NCBI GenBank assembly: GCA_029216955.1
Contig: JANAVB010044017.1
Span: forward strand, 5,974,529 to 6,038,528
DNA from: Iris pallida
Lineage: Eukaryota > Streptophyta > Magnoliopsida > Asparagales > Iridaceae
Length of the DNA stretch: 64,000 bases
Direction: 5' to 3'
Under the pieces are notes generated by a model that ran no database searches, was not told where the DNA came from, and saw only the letters and a list, made by a program, of their open reading frames with translations. Position numbers and translations under genes: made by a program. Positions 23,590 through 37,457 of this stretch are shown in pieces; position 1 is the stretch's first letter; the number at the start of each line of letters is the position of its first letter.

Positions 23590-24865
23590 GAGAAGCTTGT
23601 GTGGGCACGAGGCCCTAGGGGCACCCAGCCCGCGGCTGGGGACGCGTGGCCCGATGTGGGCGAGAGACACGAGGACCTCCAGCCCCTCCCCCCCCCCGCG
23701 TGCTGGGCACAGGCGGGAAGACCGAGGAGGGGGTGGGGGGGTGGGGCACCGGCGGAGGCCGGCCCGGAGGGAGGGGAGTGGCTCCGGCGGGTCGATCGGA
23801 CGAGCGCGAGAGGGGCGCGCCGACGCAGGCCGGTCAACCGCAGTCGACGACCTCCCAGGAGGGGAGCAGTACGCCGGTGAGGGGAAGGCAGGCGGTGCTC
23901 GCGAGAAGGGGAGAGCGAGCGGAGGCCGGGCTCCGGCGGGCGGGCCGGCCCTGAGCGAGGGGATATCCGCCGACTGAAGAGAGGGAGAACGAGAGCGGTC
24001 CGCCGACGGGAGAGGAGGGAGGTCCCCTCCCAAGGAAGGGGGCGGTTCCGCGATCCGAGGCCGGGCGCGCGTCTCCTGGCGCTGCACTGCCTGTGGAAGG
24101 GCTACGGCCTCCGGGCGGCCAGGGGCCTACCACCGGCAAGGGGGGCCCTCCCGCACACGACGGAAGGAACGACGGAGCTCGTAGCGGGGGGGGGGGGCAA
24201 CGAGACGTCGTCCGGCATGGCTGGGAGGGAAGAGGCGGAGGCGGCCAACGGGACGTCGTCCAGCGGGGCTGGGAAGGCTGAGGCGAGGAGCGCTCCAGGG
24301 TCAGCGGGGGAAGGGGAGCGCCACCGAGATAGGATGGAGAGGAAGACGGCCGCTTCCTCCTGGGGGTGCGCCACCGGGAGAGGGAGAACGGCGAGAGGAG
24401 AGCCGAGGGGGGAGAGGGCGGCCACGAGAGAGTAGCGGCGAAGGGAGACGCCGCCGGCCACGAGAGAGGGGCGGCGAGGGAAAACGCCGGGAAGGGAGGA
24501 GGGCCTGGCGGAGGGAGGCTAGGTCCCGGCAGAGGTCCGGGGGAGGGAACCGGGTGGGGGGCCGGCGGGGGAGGCGCCCTGCGCCGCGCCCTGAAGCGCC
24601 GAATTCGACGGCGGTGGCGCTGAGGGTGGTGGGGGAGGAGGGGGAAGGGAAAGGGGGAGCCGCTCGACTGGAAGTCCGGCCAGGCGGGCCCTGGCCGACC
24701 GGGGGGGAGGGCGAGGGAGGATGGGGGCTCCTATGGGGAAGAAGATCCCCAGGAGCGCGGCCCGGCCAAAGGGGCCGGCCGGCCAGAAGCACCACCCGGC
24801 CTGGGGGTGGGGACGGCGAGCAAGGGGGTTCCTCCGAAGGGCGGAGTCCGCGCGGCTGCTTCCCC

Positions 24866-24867
<2 letters not shown>
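23590..24867. other. GC- and CpG-rich block inside LTR E
   Basis: About 1.3 kb of very GC-rich sequence with many CpGs and G-runs lies between AT-rich stretches. Stops are rare in all six frames, so long overlapping frames occur on both strands. Their translations are low-complexity Arg/Gly/Pro/Ala with no domain, so I do not call a gene. Whether it is LTR-native, a promoter-like island or captured DNA cannot be told here. Confidence 0.6.
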
Positions 24868-25195
<328 letters not shown>

Positions 25196-25766
25196 ATGGT
25201 ATAAAATCCTAGCAATCTAGAAATACATCACAAAAAGAATATTTATCCTATTATAAAATAATTAACAATTTAATATCAATAACACATATATATGTAACAG
25301 ATGTATCGCAAAATATTTAATATCCCACTAAGATAAAATACAAAACACTAATAATGCACACCTACATGGGCGTCTTTGGTCGAACTATCCGACTACATAG
25401 GCTTGGGTTCGGTTCGGGTCCTGTCCGGGCTAAATCGACACAAATTAGGTCTCCTACAAGTCAATAATATAATTAATAAATAATTAAAACGTTCTATAGG
25501 GTTAAGTCGCAACTTTGTCTTGTTTTCCTAGTTAGGACATCACTATGGCTCGGCTTTCCTAGGCATGGCTAATACACTAGTCAAGGCATGCCACTGCACT
25601 ATCCGTGCCATGATCCCTAGTCGCCTTGTACTCCAAAACTCCATCATGGCTAAAGTCATCTACCGTATTAAATACTAAATAATTATTAATAAATCTAGAA
25701 ATTACCATTTAAATCAAGTAAATAATAAAAAAAATATTTCAAAAATTTTCGGGAAGGGAGGCTACA
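25196..25766 (-). other. U3-proximal end of LTR E, no gene
   Basis: AT-rich LTR sequence that ends in AAAAATTTTCGGGAAGGGAGGCTACA-type text (minus-strand LTR start TGTAGCCTCCC). Nothing coding is seen. Confidence 0.55.
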
Positions 25767-27474
25767 ATAATCGAATGCACAAGTAAATCTATTCGAAAAA
25801 TAAGCTGTGCATTTGCACAAGCGTGAAGTGTCGTGTCACGACCCGCACCCTAGAGTAAGGGCACGAGACGTAGGTACGTCCAGCCTACGCCGCAGTGTCG
25901 GCGGTAGAACGATGTCCTAGGTCAATCATCTAACAATACATAAGGTACATGTACAGTATATACACTCCGAATGAAGGTGACATAGCAATACAGTCTCAAT
26001 CACATCTAAGGTAGAGTACGATAAAAAGATAGATAAACATGGAACGAAATGAATCCACAGAGATACAATCAGATAGAAGTCTAAGTGTCTAAGATAACAT
26101 CTCCATAAACATCAGATAAAACAAACTCCCAGTATATATACAATAATGTATCAATGAGAAAGACAAGGTAAGAGTCTAAGCTAGCAGTCTAAACCACTGG
26201 TGGTAGATCCTCTACTGCAAGTGGGTCCAAGTCACAAGTGTTGTCTAAGCTGCACCACAATGGGTAGACACCAGAGCCTCATCATTCTCTGTAAAATTTT
26301 CAACAGGTCCAGTCAGTACAGGAGCGAGCACAGTACATCTCAACAAATCATAACATGATAGGAAATATAATCATGCTAGAGCGTAAGATACATGAACTGA
26401 AAGAATAACATGATATAAAAGAGAGAGAGACTGTAAGTAAATATCTACAATATAATAGAGAAATAATCAGTGACTAGTGATTCAGAGTATAAGATAAACA
26501 TGTGAACAGCTAGAGGGTGATTCATGACTATACTAAAGAGGTGATTCATGACTATACTACTTTGGAATTATTCACATGTTCATTTATACTCCCCCATTCC
26601 CAATCAATACACAAGGATCCAGTCAAGTTACGTTAAGATTCATGACTATACTACATTGCCCATAAAGGGTGATTCAAGAGTGATTCATAAAGATTTATGA
26701 AGGCTCTATGATTCATGAGAGTACAGGAATCACAAGTTGATACATGAAGATTCATGATAATAGAAGCATGAGATACATGATGTAAGTGAAACACACGAGA
26801 CAAGAGTATCTGATGCTCCCGAGGGGGATAACATCTCATAAAGGGATCTATATAGTACCAATCCGTGTTACCAACGTGTCAGCATCAAGTAAAGTAATGT
26901 AAAGCAGAAAATATAATCCTAACAAGATATGAAATGATCAGAGAATGTACTCGCCTGGTATCCTGAATATCTGAAGAGAATATACCGTCTGAGGAGTGGT
27001 GTCTGTCTCCTATAAAACAGTACAAGTCACTACATGTCTAAAATAATGAAATAGACTGCTACAATGCATCTACATGATGTTTAGGGTCAATCTAGAATAA
27101 AGTCAACCTTTGGTCGACTCTAGTCAACCCTAGCAGTCAAACTAGGTTAACTCTAGTCAAGTTAGGTCAAACAAGGTCAAACAAGTCTAGGTTGGTCAAA
27201 CCTAGGCTTAACAAGTCAATCTAGGTCACTAATCACTTATCACACAAGTCACACTAGCCTAGTGATACACAAGTGTATCCACACCACATGCCATAGGCTA
27301 ACTACATAGGCAGTGAGCCATATCACATATAGGCCATTACCCATAGCATATATCTATATACACATTATTACATAGGCCAATGCAATCTCTATTTCACATT
27401 ACACATAGGCAATTGCAAAATTGATTTTCAATTTACCTTATCACATATTCACACTAGGCTATATTTATATTACA

Positions 27475-27538
<64 letters not shown>
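27475..27538. repeat. (CA)n microsatellite
   Basis: About 30 CA units in the left LTR of D. The matching place in the right LTR holds (TA)n plus a MITE (33370-33706). Confidence 0.95.
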
Positions 27539-27542
<4 letters not shown>

Positions 27543-28564
27543 AATATATATATATAGGGAAGCTATTAGGAACTAGATTACAATTCCATATCACATTACA
27601 CATTATCTTAACACCTTATACATTACACTAGGTTAGGCATTAGATATATACATATATACTTATATGTATATACAAACACATAGAGGGGGAAATGAAAATC
27701 AAGGTAAAGTGTCATGTGTCACATAGGTGTGTAGGCATGTGTGTCTGAGTGAGTGTGTGAGGGTGTGAGGAAAACAGTGTGTCAGGAATTACATATGTGT
27801 GTGTGTAGTGTAAGGGTAATATGTCATAGAGGGTATATGCCTCAGATTTGTGTGGTTGTGTGTGTAATCATGAGTGTGTGAGGGCCATGTGTGGCTGTGT
27901 GTGTGTGTGTTGACATGTGTGTGTGAGTGTGTAGGTGTTTTAGGAAATCAGTGACAGAAATCAGAATAGAGGGTGTAGGCAGTAGTGTATGATATAAAGG
28001 GTTGTGTCAAAGTGTAGATTAGGAGGTATACATGAAGGGGTGTGTGTACAAGTGTAACAGTGATAGGAATAGAATATGTGTGAGTGTGTAGAGAATAAAA
28101 TAGTCCCAGATTTTGTAATCATAAAGACATCAAACAGTGTAAAAAAACCATATGTGTATGAATGTATGTGTGGATATGTGTGTGTCAATATGTTGCATGT
28201 GATAGGGATTAAAATAGGGTGGTGTGTGATAAATTCAGCAGAAAATCAATGTGAAAATGTTCAAGTGATGAGAACATGTTCTCAGGCTGTCAACCAATGA
28301 CAGTTCAATTAAGAACTAAACAATTGGTAACCCAAAAACGAATTCAAACCCCATTTGTCAAACACCAATCCTAAGCCAATATTCCATTAACCTAATACAT
28401 ATGCAGGTGGGTCTAAATTAAACATTTAATCAGCATAAAAATCAGGAAAAAGCAAATTAGAACGGAAATCAGTTCAGTATCAGCGCGTATCAGAGTTTAT
28501 TGGGAATTCAATGAATTCGAATCAAATAAATCAACAAAATCACAATTAATAGGTTGGTAATTAG

Positions 28565-29220
28565 TGTAGCATATGTGTAGGTGTCCTGAGAGTCATTTCG
28601 TGTCCTAAAATCATGACACAGGCATGTCCAACACATTGCAAATATGTGGGGTGCACCCAGTGTTGCACAGTATCGTGCACGCATGCGCACAAGTGTAGGA
28701 CACGACACACGACACTTCGTGTCACGTGCACACACCCACGTGGTCACCTAGGGTAGGGCTACATGTGGGATAGCCTGACACGTGTCCACGACGTGTCTAC
28801 AGAGGACACGGACGCACGTTGTGCGCGTGTCTGTGCACGTTCAGCCGCCTGTGCGCGACAGCGTGCGGCCAGTGCGGGCACGATTGCGCCGCATGTACTC
28901 AACCATCTGCTCCCAAATTTTGGGAGCATGATGTCAGACATTGCCCCCTGCTCTCCACAAAAAATCGTGTCCCGAAGTGTCCTGTGTCACGAGATATGGA
29001 CCCCGATAGGCAGGACACAGGTGTGGGGTTCGTGCACGTGTCCAAGGCCAAAAACTCGACACAAACCGACACAAAATGCATAACACCCTTCACAAACAAT
29101 AATACACACACCTAGATCTACAGATCAATGTAATTAGAATTTCAAAATTCGAAAATAAATTCCTAAGAAGCATTTCTACAAATACCTATGTATCTACTAT
29201 GATACGTGTCCGATACGGAC
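28565..29220 (-). promoter_or_regulatory. G-box/ABRE-like cluster in the D LTR
   Basis: The block contains ACACGTGTCC (28778-28787), ACGTGTCTAC (28791-28800), TGCACGTGTCC (near 29033-29043) and ATACGTGTCC (29202-29211), plus many GACAC/GTGTC words. CACGTG is the G-box and ACGTG(G/T)C the ABRE core bound by plant bZIP factors. It lies in the U3 side of the LTR, so it could drive stress or ABA-responsive transcription (inference). The right LTR has the same block at about 34720-35375. Confidence 0.45.
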
Positions 29221-30144
29221 ACGAAATGGACACGAATTGTGCCCAAATCTCGGGAACAGCTAGGGAATCCTTAAACCTAGCCCTATATGCAAAGAAAACA
29301 AGAAAAGTAATGGGTTTAATTGGTTTACCTATTGAGTGTCAATACTCAAGAAAAGCTTCAAATGGAAGGATTCCAAATAGCAACTCCCAAGCTCCAAATG
29401 ACACGAAAACTGAGGTGAACCTCCAGAATCAGTAAACAAACAATAATTAGATCCTAATGCAAAAGACTAGGGTTAAAAAGGAGTTGAAATGAATTAAATA
29501 GGATTTTAGGGGAATGGGAAATTACCTCTCCTTCAAAATCTAGGTCAAGAACAAAAGAGGCAAGAACACACTAAGAGATTACTTATAGGCAAGGGGAAAC
29601 CCTAATTGTGGCTGCCATGGGTGGGTTAGGTTTGGTTTTGGGCCTAAGTCATGGGCCTATAGCTTAATTACAAGTCATGAAATCACAAGTCATTGAGTTA
29701 AGCCACAAGTCATTAACCATTTCACTTAACTTAACCTTCCTACTTTAAAACTAATTTCTAATGACTAAAAGTAGGTTAACTTAAGTTAGACTAGGGTCAC
29801 CATAGCTAGGGTTAGCTTCTAGGCTAGTCTACAAGGTCTCAACTAGTCAAAGTCAAAATCACAACCATCAATCCAATAATTAATCAAATTATTCTAATAA
29901 GTCAAAATGACCAAATTATCCCTAGGCTAAAAATGATAAATAGATATCCCAAATCACAAGGTTAGGCTCTAGGTCAGACTGTCTCTACGGTTTCTCTAGC
30001 TGCACATCAAAATCACAAGTCATGATTTTTAAAATAGTTTTAAATGATTAAAAATCACCAAAAATTCATATCATGATTTAAATATCATTAATAAAGATTA
30101 ACAAAATTTCAAAATTACCCTCATTTAGAAAACTGGGTGTTACA

Positions 30145-31726
30145 AGTCTACCCACCTTAGAAAAATTTTCTCCTCGAAATTTAAGATGGTAGTACTCCTT
30201 CTAGGTCAAACATAGTCAAGGGTCAACCACTAGTCAATTTCTCAACATCCAAGTACTTGGTCATCAACTGGTCAACTTCTTAGGGTTTTACCTATGCTAG
30301 CTATCTAGGTGTTGGCAACTAGAGATTAGCAAAAAGAAAAACTCTATAATAGACTAACTCTTAATCTTTCAAATCCTATCAAGTCACCCATAACTAAATA
30401 CCTATATTCTAAGCACATAAATACCAAATACCAAATACCACATATACATAAGCTCAAGAACAACAACCTATTACATACACCCTAAGTGTATCATCTATAT
30501 ATATATAATTGATCATCAAGGGTTAAAGTAGACTAACTTATAAGGGACTGAACAAATGCTTGGAAATTAGGCTAAGAATGAATGGTCTGAATCATCAGTG
30601 TAGGCAAAAGGGAATGATGCTAAGAAAACTAAAATTATGAGCTAAAGGACAGGACATTTGGGTCCACTTGTAAAGTCAAAGTGAAAGGAAACCTACATGG
30701 TGACTGAAATATGCCTCTAGATCAACCTGGCCTCTCCTCTCTATCTGGCTGAACTAACTACATGCAGGACAGTGGTCTGAAAGAAGTGAACCAAACTGGT
30801 GTACAGGGATTGCAATAGGCAATATACTACAAATGAGTGCAGGCTACGATAATCATAGAGTCCTTGACTAAGGTACATACCTCTAGGTTCATGGTATTTA
30901 AAATTTTCACATTGTCGCATGTGACGGTGAAAACCTTAAATTCCCACACCCGAGAAATATGTCCAAAATCTGACTATATGTCCTCACTATGCCAGCTAAC
31001 ACGACTATTCGAAGATTCTAGATCCCATAACTGAGGTGACCTAGCCCACATGATTTTCTCAGAAGAAAACAAACATAACACAAGAACAACAGAACAAAAT
31101 TGATCAGTCCACAAGGAACAGATAGGATCGAATTTCAAGATAGTTATAAGAGGCAATTGCGGAAATGGAATCGAGAAGTTCGGAACCTGTAGCAAGATCT
31201 CCAATGGCCTGTGCATCCTCGACCGTCCTGGCGAAAGCTCGCCCTTGCTGGTTTCCCCTGGCCTCTGCTAATGCTGTATGAACCGCTACTGCTGAGAAAA
31301 ATCAGAAATGACGGGAAAAAGGTCTCTGTACAGGCGGAGGTGCACCTCCAATGTAGCAAAAATGCCAACCTGAGTCGGCACAACAGGAGCTGCGGTCTCG
31401 AGGCCCTGATGAACAGGACTAGAGGTGGCCAGCCTCTCGATAGTATTCCCCGGACCGGAGCGATGAGATCGTGTCTCCATAACCATCATGAAAACAGATC
31501 AAAACAAGAAGCAATTTCTGAGAATGAAGCGAAAATTCAAAGGAGGACAGTTATACTCAAGGGAAGTCAATAAGCAACAATTTAGATAAAAGGAATCTGA
31601 TTAAGAGTTCTTCCTAGTGTGATTGAGTACCTTCAAAAATATCTTAATCCTACTGCAGGCTGTAGTGATACTCTAGTTTGAATACCACTACATAAACTCG
31701 ACCTGCATGGGCCACCACTAAAAACG
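30145..31726 (-). other. Element D internal region
   Basis: A 1582-bp remnant. It begins next to the 3' LTR with a degenerate polypurine tract and ends at 31726. Just outside the 5' LTR (minus strand) is a TTTTTAGTGGTGGCCCATG-type sequence shared with element F instead of the tRNA-Met site. About 30190-31130 has no recognisable gene. Confidence 0.7.
31140..31489 (-). pseudogene. Gag N-terminus fused to a gag/protease scrap (element D)
   Basis: On the minus strand a start near 31489 gives a short gag-like frame (MMVMETRSHRSG...) ending at a stop near 31286. In another frame just downstream the text QQGRAFARTVEDAQ and TGSELLDSI resembles the region just before the protease of element F ([21 protein letters not shown]). 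Most of gag and all of pol were deleted between these points. The product is not functional. Confidence 0.5.
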
Positions 31727-33366
31727 TATTACGACCCGCACCCTAGAGTAAGGGCACGAGACGTGGGTACGTCCAGCCTACGCCGCGGTGTCGGCGATAG
31801 AACGCTGTCCTAGGTCAATCATCTAACAATACATAAGGTACCTGTACAGTATATACACTCCGAATGAAGGTGACATAGCAATACAGTCTCAATCACATCT
31901 AAGGTAGAGTACGATAAAAAGATAGATAAACATGGAACAAAATGAATCCACAGAGATACAATCAGATAGAAGTCTAAGTGTCTAAGATAACATCTCCATA
32001 AACATCAGATAAAACAAACTCCCAGTATATACAATAATGTATCAATGAGAAAGACAAGGTAAGAGTCTAAGCTAGCAGTCTAAACCACTGGTGGTAGATC
32101 CTCTACTGCAAGTGGGTCCAAGTCACAAGTGTTGTCTAAACTGTACCATAATAGGTAGACACCAGAGCCTCATCATTCTCTGTAAAATTTTTAACAGGTC
32201 CAGTCAGGACAGGAGCGAGCACAGTACATCTCAACAAATCATAACAGGATAGGAAATATAATCATGCTAGATAGTAAGATACATGAACTGAAAGAATAAC
32301 ATGATATAAAAGAGAGAGACTGTAAGTAAATATCTACAATATAATAGAGAACTAATCAGTGACTAGTGATTCAGAGTACAAGATAAACATGTGAAACAGC
32401 TGGAGGGTGATTCATGACTATACTAAAGAGGTGATTCATGACTATACTACTTTGGAATTATTCACATGTTTATTTATACTCCCCCATCCCTAATCAATAC
32501 ACAAGGATCCAGTCAAGTTACGTTAAGATTCATGACTATACTACATTGCCCATAAAGGGTAATTCAAGAGTGATTCATGAAGATTCGTGAAGGCTCTGTG
32601 ATTCATGAGAGTACAGGAATCACAAGTTGATACATGAAGATTCATGATAATAGAAGCATGAGATACATGATGTAAGTGAAACACACGAGACAAGAGTATC
32701 TGATGCTCTCGAGGGGGATAACATCTCATAAAGGAATCCATATAGTACCAATCTGTGTTACCAACGTGTCAGCATTAAGTAAAGTAATCTAAAGCAGAAA
32801 ATATAATCCTAACAAGATATGAAATGATCAGAGAATGTACTTGCCTGGTATCCTGAATATCTGAAAAGAATATACCGTCCGAGGAGTGGTGTCTGTCTCC
32901 TATAGAACAGTACAAGTCACTACATGTCTAAAATAATGAAATAGACTGCTACAATGCATCTACATAATGTTTGGGGTTAATCTAGAATAAAGTCAACCTT
33001 TGGTCAACTCTAGTCAACCCTAGCAGTCAAACTAGGTCAACTCTAGTCTAGTTAGGTCAAACAAGGTCAAATAAGTCTAGGTTGGTCAAACCTAGGCTTA
33101 ACAAGTCAATCTAGGTCACTAATCACTTATCATACAAGTCACACTAGCCTAGTGATACACAAGTGTATCCACACCACATTCTATAGGCTAACTACATAGG
33201 CAGTGAGCCATATCACATATAGGCCATTACCCATAGCATATATCTATATACACATTATTACATAGGCCAATGCAATCTCTATTTCACATTACACATAGGC
33301 AATTGCAAAATTGATTTTCAATTTACCTTATCACATATTCACACTAGGCTATATTTATATTACACT

Positions 33367-33369
<3 letters not shown>

Positions 33370-33440
<71 letters not shown>
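33370..33440. repeat. (TA)n microsatellite left of the MITE
   Basis: Pure (TA)n, continued after the MITE at about 33603-33706 with a CT-rich start. Confidence 0.95.
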
Positions 33441-33711
<271 letters not shown>

Positions 33712-36693
33712 AAGCTATTAGGAACTAGATTACAATTCCATATCACATTACACATTATCTTAACACCTTATACATTACACTAGGTTAGGCATTAGATATA
33801 TACATATATACTTATATGTATATACATACACATAGAGGGGAAATGAAAATCAAGGTAAAGTGTCATGTGTCACATAGGTGTGTAGGCATGTGTGTGTGAA
33901 TGAGTGTGTGAGGGTGTGAGGAAAACAATGTGTCAGGAATTACATATGTGTGTGTGTGTAGTATGAGGGTAATATATCATAGAGGGTGTGTGTCTCAGAT
34001 TTGTGTGGCTGTGTGTGTAATCATGAGTGTGTGAGGGCCATGTGTGGCTGCGTGTGTGTGTGTGTTGACATGTGTGTGTGAGTGTGTAGGTGTTTTAGGA
34101 AATCAATGACAGAAATCAGAATAGAGTGTGTAGGCAGTAGTGTATGATATAAAGGGTTATGTCAAAGTCTAGATTAGGGGGTATATATGAAGGGGTGTGT
34201 GTACAAGTGTAACATTGATAGGAATAGAATATGTGTGAGTGTGTAGAGAGGAAAACAGTCCCAGATTTTGTAATCATAAAGACATCAAACAGTGTGAAAA
34301 AACCATATGTGTGTGAATGTATGTGTGGATATGTGTGTGTCAATATGTTGCATGTGACAGGGATTAAAAGAGGGTTGTGTGTGATAAATTCAGCAGAAAA
34401 TCAATGTGAAAATGTTCAAGTGATGAGAACATATTCTCAGGCTGTCAACCAATGACAGTTCAATTAAGAACTAAACAATTGGTAACCCAAAAACGAATTC
34501 AAACCCCATTTGTCAAACACCAATCCTAAGCCAATATTCCATTAACCTAATACATATGCAGGTGGGTCTAAATTAAACATTTAATCAGCATTAAAATCAA
34601 GAAAAAGCAAATTAGAACGGAAATCAGTTCAGTATCAGCACGTATCAGAGTTTATTGGGAATTCAATGAATTCGAATCAAATAAATCAACAAAATCACAA
34701 TTAATAGGTTGGTAATTAGTGTAGCATATGTGTAGGTGTCCTGAGAGTCGTTTCGTGTCCTAAAATCACGACACAGGCGTGTCCAACACATTGCAAACAC
34801 GTGGGGTGCACCCAGTGTTGCACAGTGTCGTGCACGCATGCGCACAAGTGTAGGACACGACACACGACACTTCGTGTCACGTGCACACACCCACGTGGTC
34901 ACCTAGGGTAGGGCTACACGTGGGATAGCCTGACACGTGTCCACGACGTGTCTACAGAGGACACGGACGCACGTTGTGCGCGTGTCTGTGCACGTTCAGC
35001 CGCCTGCGCGCGACAGCGCACGGCCAGTGCGGGCACGATTGCGCCGCGTGTACTCAACCATCTGCTCCCAAATTTTGGGACCATGATGTCAGACATTGCC
35101 CCCTACTCTCCACAAAAAATTGTGTCCCGAAGTGTCCTGTGTCACGAGATATGGACCCCGATAGGCAGGACACAGGCGTGGGATTCGTGCACGTGTCCAA
35201 GACCAAAAACTCGACACAAACTGACACAAAATGTATAACACCCTTCACAAACATTAATACACACACCTAGATCTACAGATCTATGTAATTAGAATTTCAA
35301 AATTCGAAAATAAATTCCTAAGAAGCATTTCTACAAATACCTATGTATCTACTATGATACGTGTCCGATACAGACACGAAATGGACACGAATTGTGCCCA
35401 AATCTTGGGGACAGCTAGGGAATCCTTAAACCTAGCCCTATATGCAAAGAAAACAGGAAAAACAATAGGTTTAATTGGTTTACCTATTGAGTGTCAATAC
35501 TCAAGAAAAGCTTCAAATGGAAGGATTCCAAATAGCAACTCCCAAGCTCCAAATGACACGAAAACTGAGGTGAACCTCCAGAATCAGTAAACAAACAATA
35601 ATTAGATTCTAATGCAAAAGACTAGGGTTAAAAAGGAGTTGAAATGAATTAAATAGGATTTTAGGTGAATGGGAAATTACCTCTCCTTCAAATTCTAGGT
35701 CAAGAACAAAAGAGGCAAGAACACACTAAGAGATTACTTATAGGCAAGGGAAAACCCTAATTGTGGCTGCCATGGGTGGGTTAGGTTTGGTTTTGGGCCT
35801 AAGTCATGGGCCTATGGCTTAATTGCAAGTCATGAAATCACAAGTCATTGAGTTAAGCCACAAGTCATTAACCATTTCACTTAACTTAACCTTCCTACTT
35901 TAAAACTAATTTCTAATGACTAAAAGTAGGTTAACTTAAGTTAGACTAGGGTCACCATAGCTAGGGTTAGCTTCTAGGCTAGTCTACAAGGTCTCAACTA
36001 GTCAAAGTCAAAATCACAATCATCAATCCAATAATTAATCAAATTATTCTAATAAGTCAAAATGACCAAATTACCCTTAGGCTAAAAATGATAAATAGAT
36101 ATCCCAAATCACAGGGTTAGGCTCTAGGTCAGACTGTCTCTACGGTTTCACTAGCTGCACATCAAAATCACAAGTCATGATTTTTAAAATAGTTTTAAAT
36201 GATTAAAAATCACCAAAAATTCATATCATGATTTAAATATCATTAATAAAGATTAAAATTTCAAAATTTCAAAATTACCCTCATTTAGAAAACTGGGTGT
36301 TACATGTGGTGCGAGAGTTCGCATATTTTCCAAGTTCTTTTCCACGTTCTATACAAGCATACAAGATGGGATTATTCTCTTAGCTAGGTGCGTTGAGTAA
36401 TTTATTAGCATACACAGTGTTATCGCCTAGCGATTCTAGCAATAGTGTCCGTATTATTATGTATCTAGGCTAAGCAAAGACAGGTTCATCGGAGCCACCC
36501 ACCTTAGCGATGATTGCATCGGCCGAGTGAGACTCCGAGCGCGCCTTTGAAAGTCTAAGTCCGGATTATCCTGAAGGGCCAAGTCCATTACCTTTGCCTT
36601 AAGCGATTCATTTCGTCGAGCAAGACGGGGTTCGAGTCATTGCACTTGCGCCGTTTGAGTCGGCGTTCCGCTAGGGCAGAACAGGTCGTTACA

Positions 36694-37400
36694 ATAGGAG
36701 TCTGATAGGCTTTGCGTTGTCGAAGTCAAACTTCTTCAGCAAGTCTTTCGTGTATTTGGCTTGATTGATGAAGGTTCCCTGAGTGCTTTGTTAGATTTGT
36801 AGTCCGAGGAAGTAGTTCAGTTCTTCCATCATACTCATTTCAAATTCACTCTACGTACACTTAGCAAATTTTTGACATACTAGTTCATTAATAGAACCAA
36901 ATATGATGTCATCGACATAAATTTGTACTAACAGAATGTCATCATTTGAAGACTTGATAAATAGAGTTGTATCAACTCTTCCTTTTGAAAAACTATTTTA
37001 AGTAGGAAGAAACTTAGGCGATCATACTAAGCTCAAAGAGCTTATTTGAGTCCATAGAGTGCCTTACGTAACTTGAAAACGTGATCGAGAAATTTGAAAT
37101 CTTCAACACCAGGGGGTTGTTTTATAAAAACTTCTTTTATAAAACTATTCAAAAATACACTTTTTACGTCCATTTGAAAAAAAAATTAAAATTGTGAAAA
37201 CATATAAATGCACAAAGCACGCGAATGGATTCTAGTCTAGTAACAGGAGCATAAATCTCGTCATAATCAATCCCTTCTTTTTTATTATAACCTTGAGCCA
37301 CTAGACGATCTTTGTTGCATAGAACTTGTCCATTCTCACTATGTTTATTTTGGAACACTTATTTGGTACCAATTATAGATTGACCAATAGATTTAGGAAC
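36694..37400 (-). pseudogene. Copia reverse transcriptase fragment (SIRE lineage)
   Basis: Minus-strand translation shows the RT start (NKDRLVAQGYNKKEGIDYDE, YAPVTRLESIR at 37164-37358), then after a frame change the LYGLKQ-like block, and YVDDIIFGSINELV around 36880-36925, the copia form of the catalytic YxDD box. The fragment ends at the ATAGG target site, after which pol continues at 6289. Stops and frameshifts make it inactive. Pol-type reverse transcriptase copies element RNA in virus-like particles. Confidence 0.8.
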
Positions 37401-37457
37401 AAGTTCCCAAACTTGGTTTCTCTCAAACTGGTTGAGTTCCTCTTGCATGACATAAAT

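Larger units (their letters stand above)
25834..30144 (-). repeat. Element D 3' LTR (left copy)
   Basis: A 4311-bp LTR. It contains a (CA)n tract (about 27475-27538), a GT-rich stretch (27720-27945), a dense GTCAA/TTGAC cluster (27080-27230) and a GC-richer block with CACGTG and ACGTGTC words (28565-29220). Open frames such as 28763-29083 recur in the right LTR but look like chance frames in a conserved promoter region. Confidence 0.85.

Noticed and set aside
23539..24867. Long overlapping open frames on both strands (up to 188 codons) in the GC-rich block
   Set aside because: Stop codons are rare in very GC-rich DNA. The translations are low-complexity Pro/Arg/Gly/Ala, with no domain and no preferred strand.
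28763..29083. Open frames repeated at 34948-35238 in the D LTRs
   Set aside because: They lie in the promoter part of LTRs, overlap other frames on both strands and show no protein family. Recurrence is due to the LTR pair.
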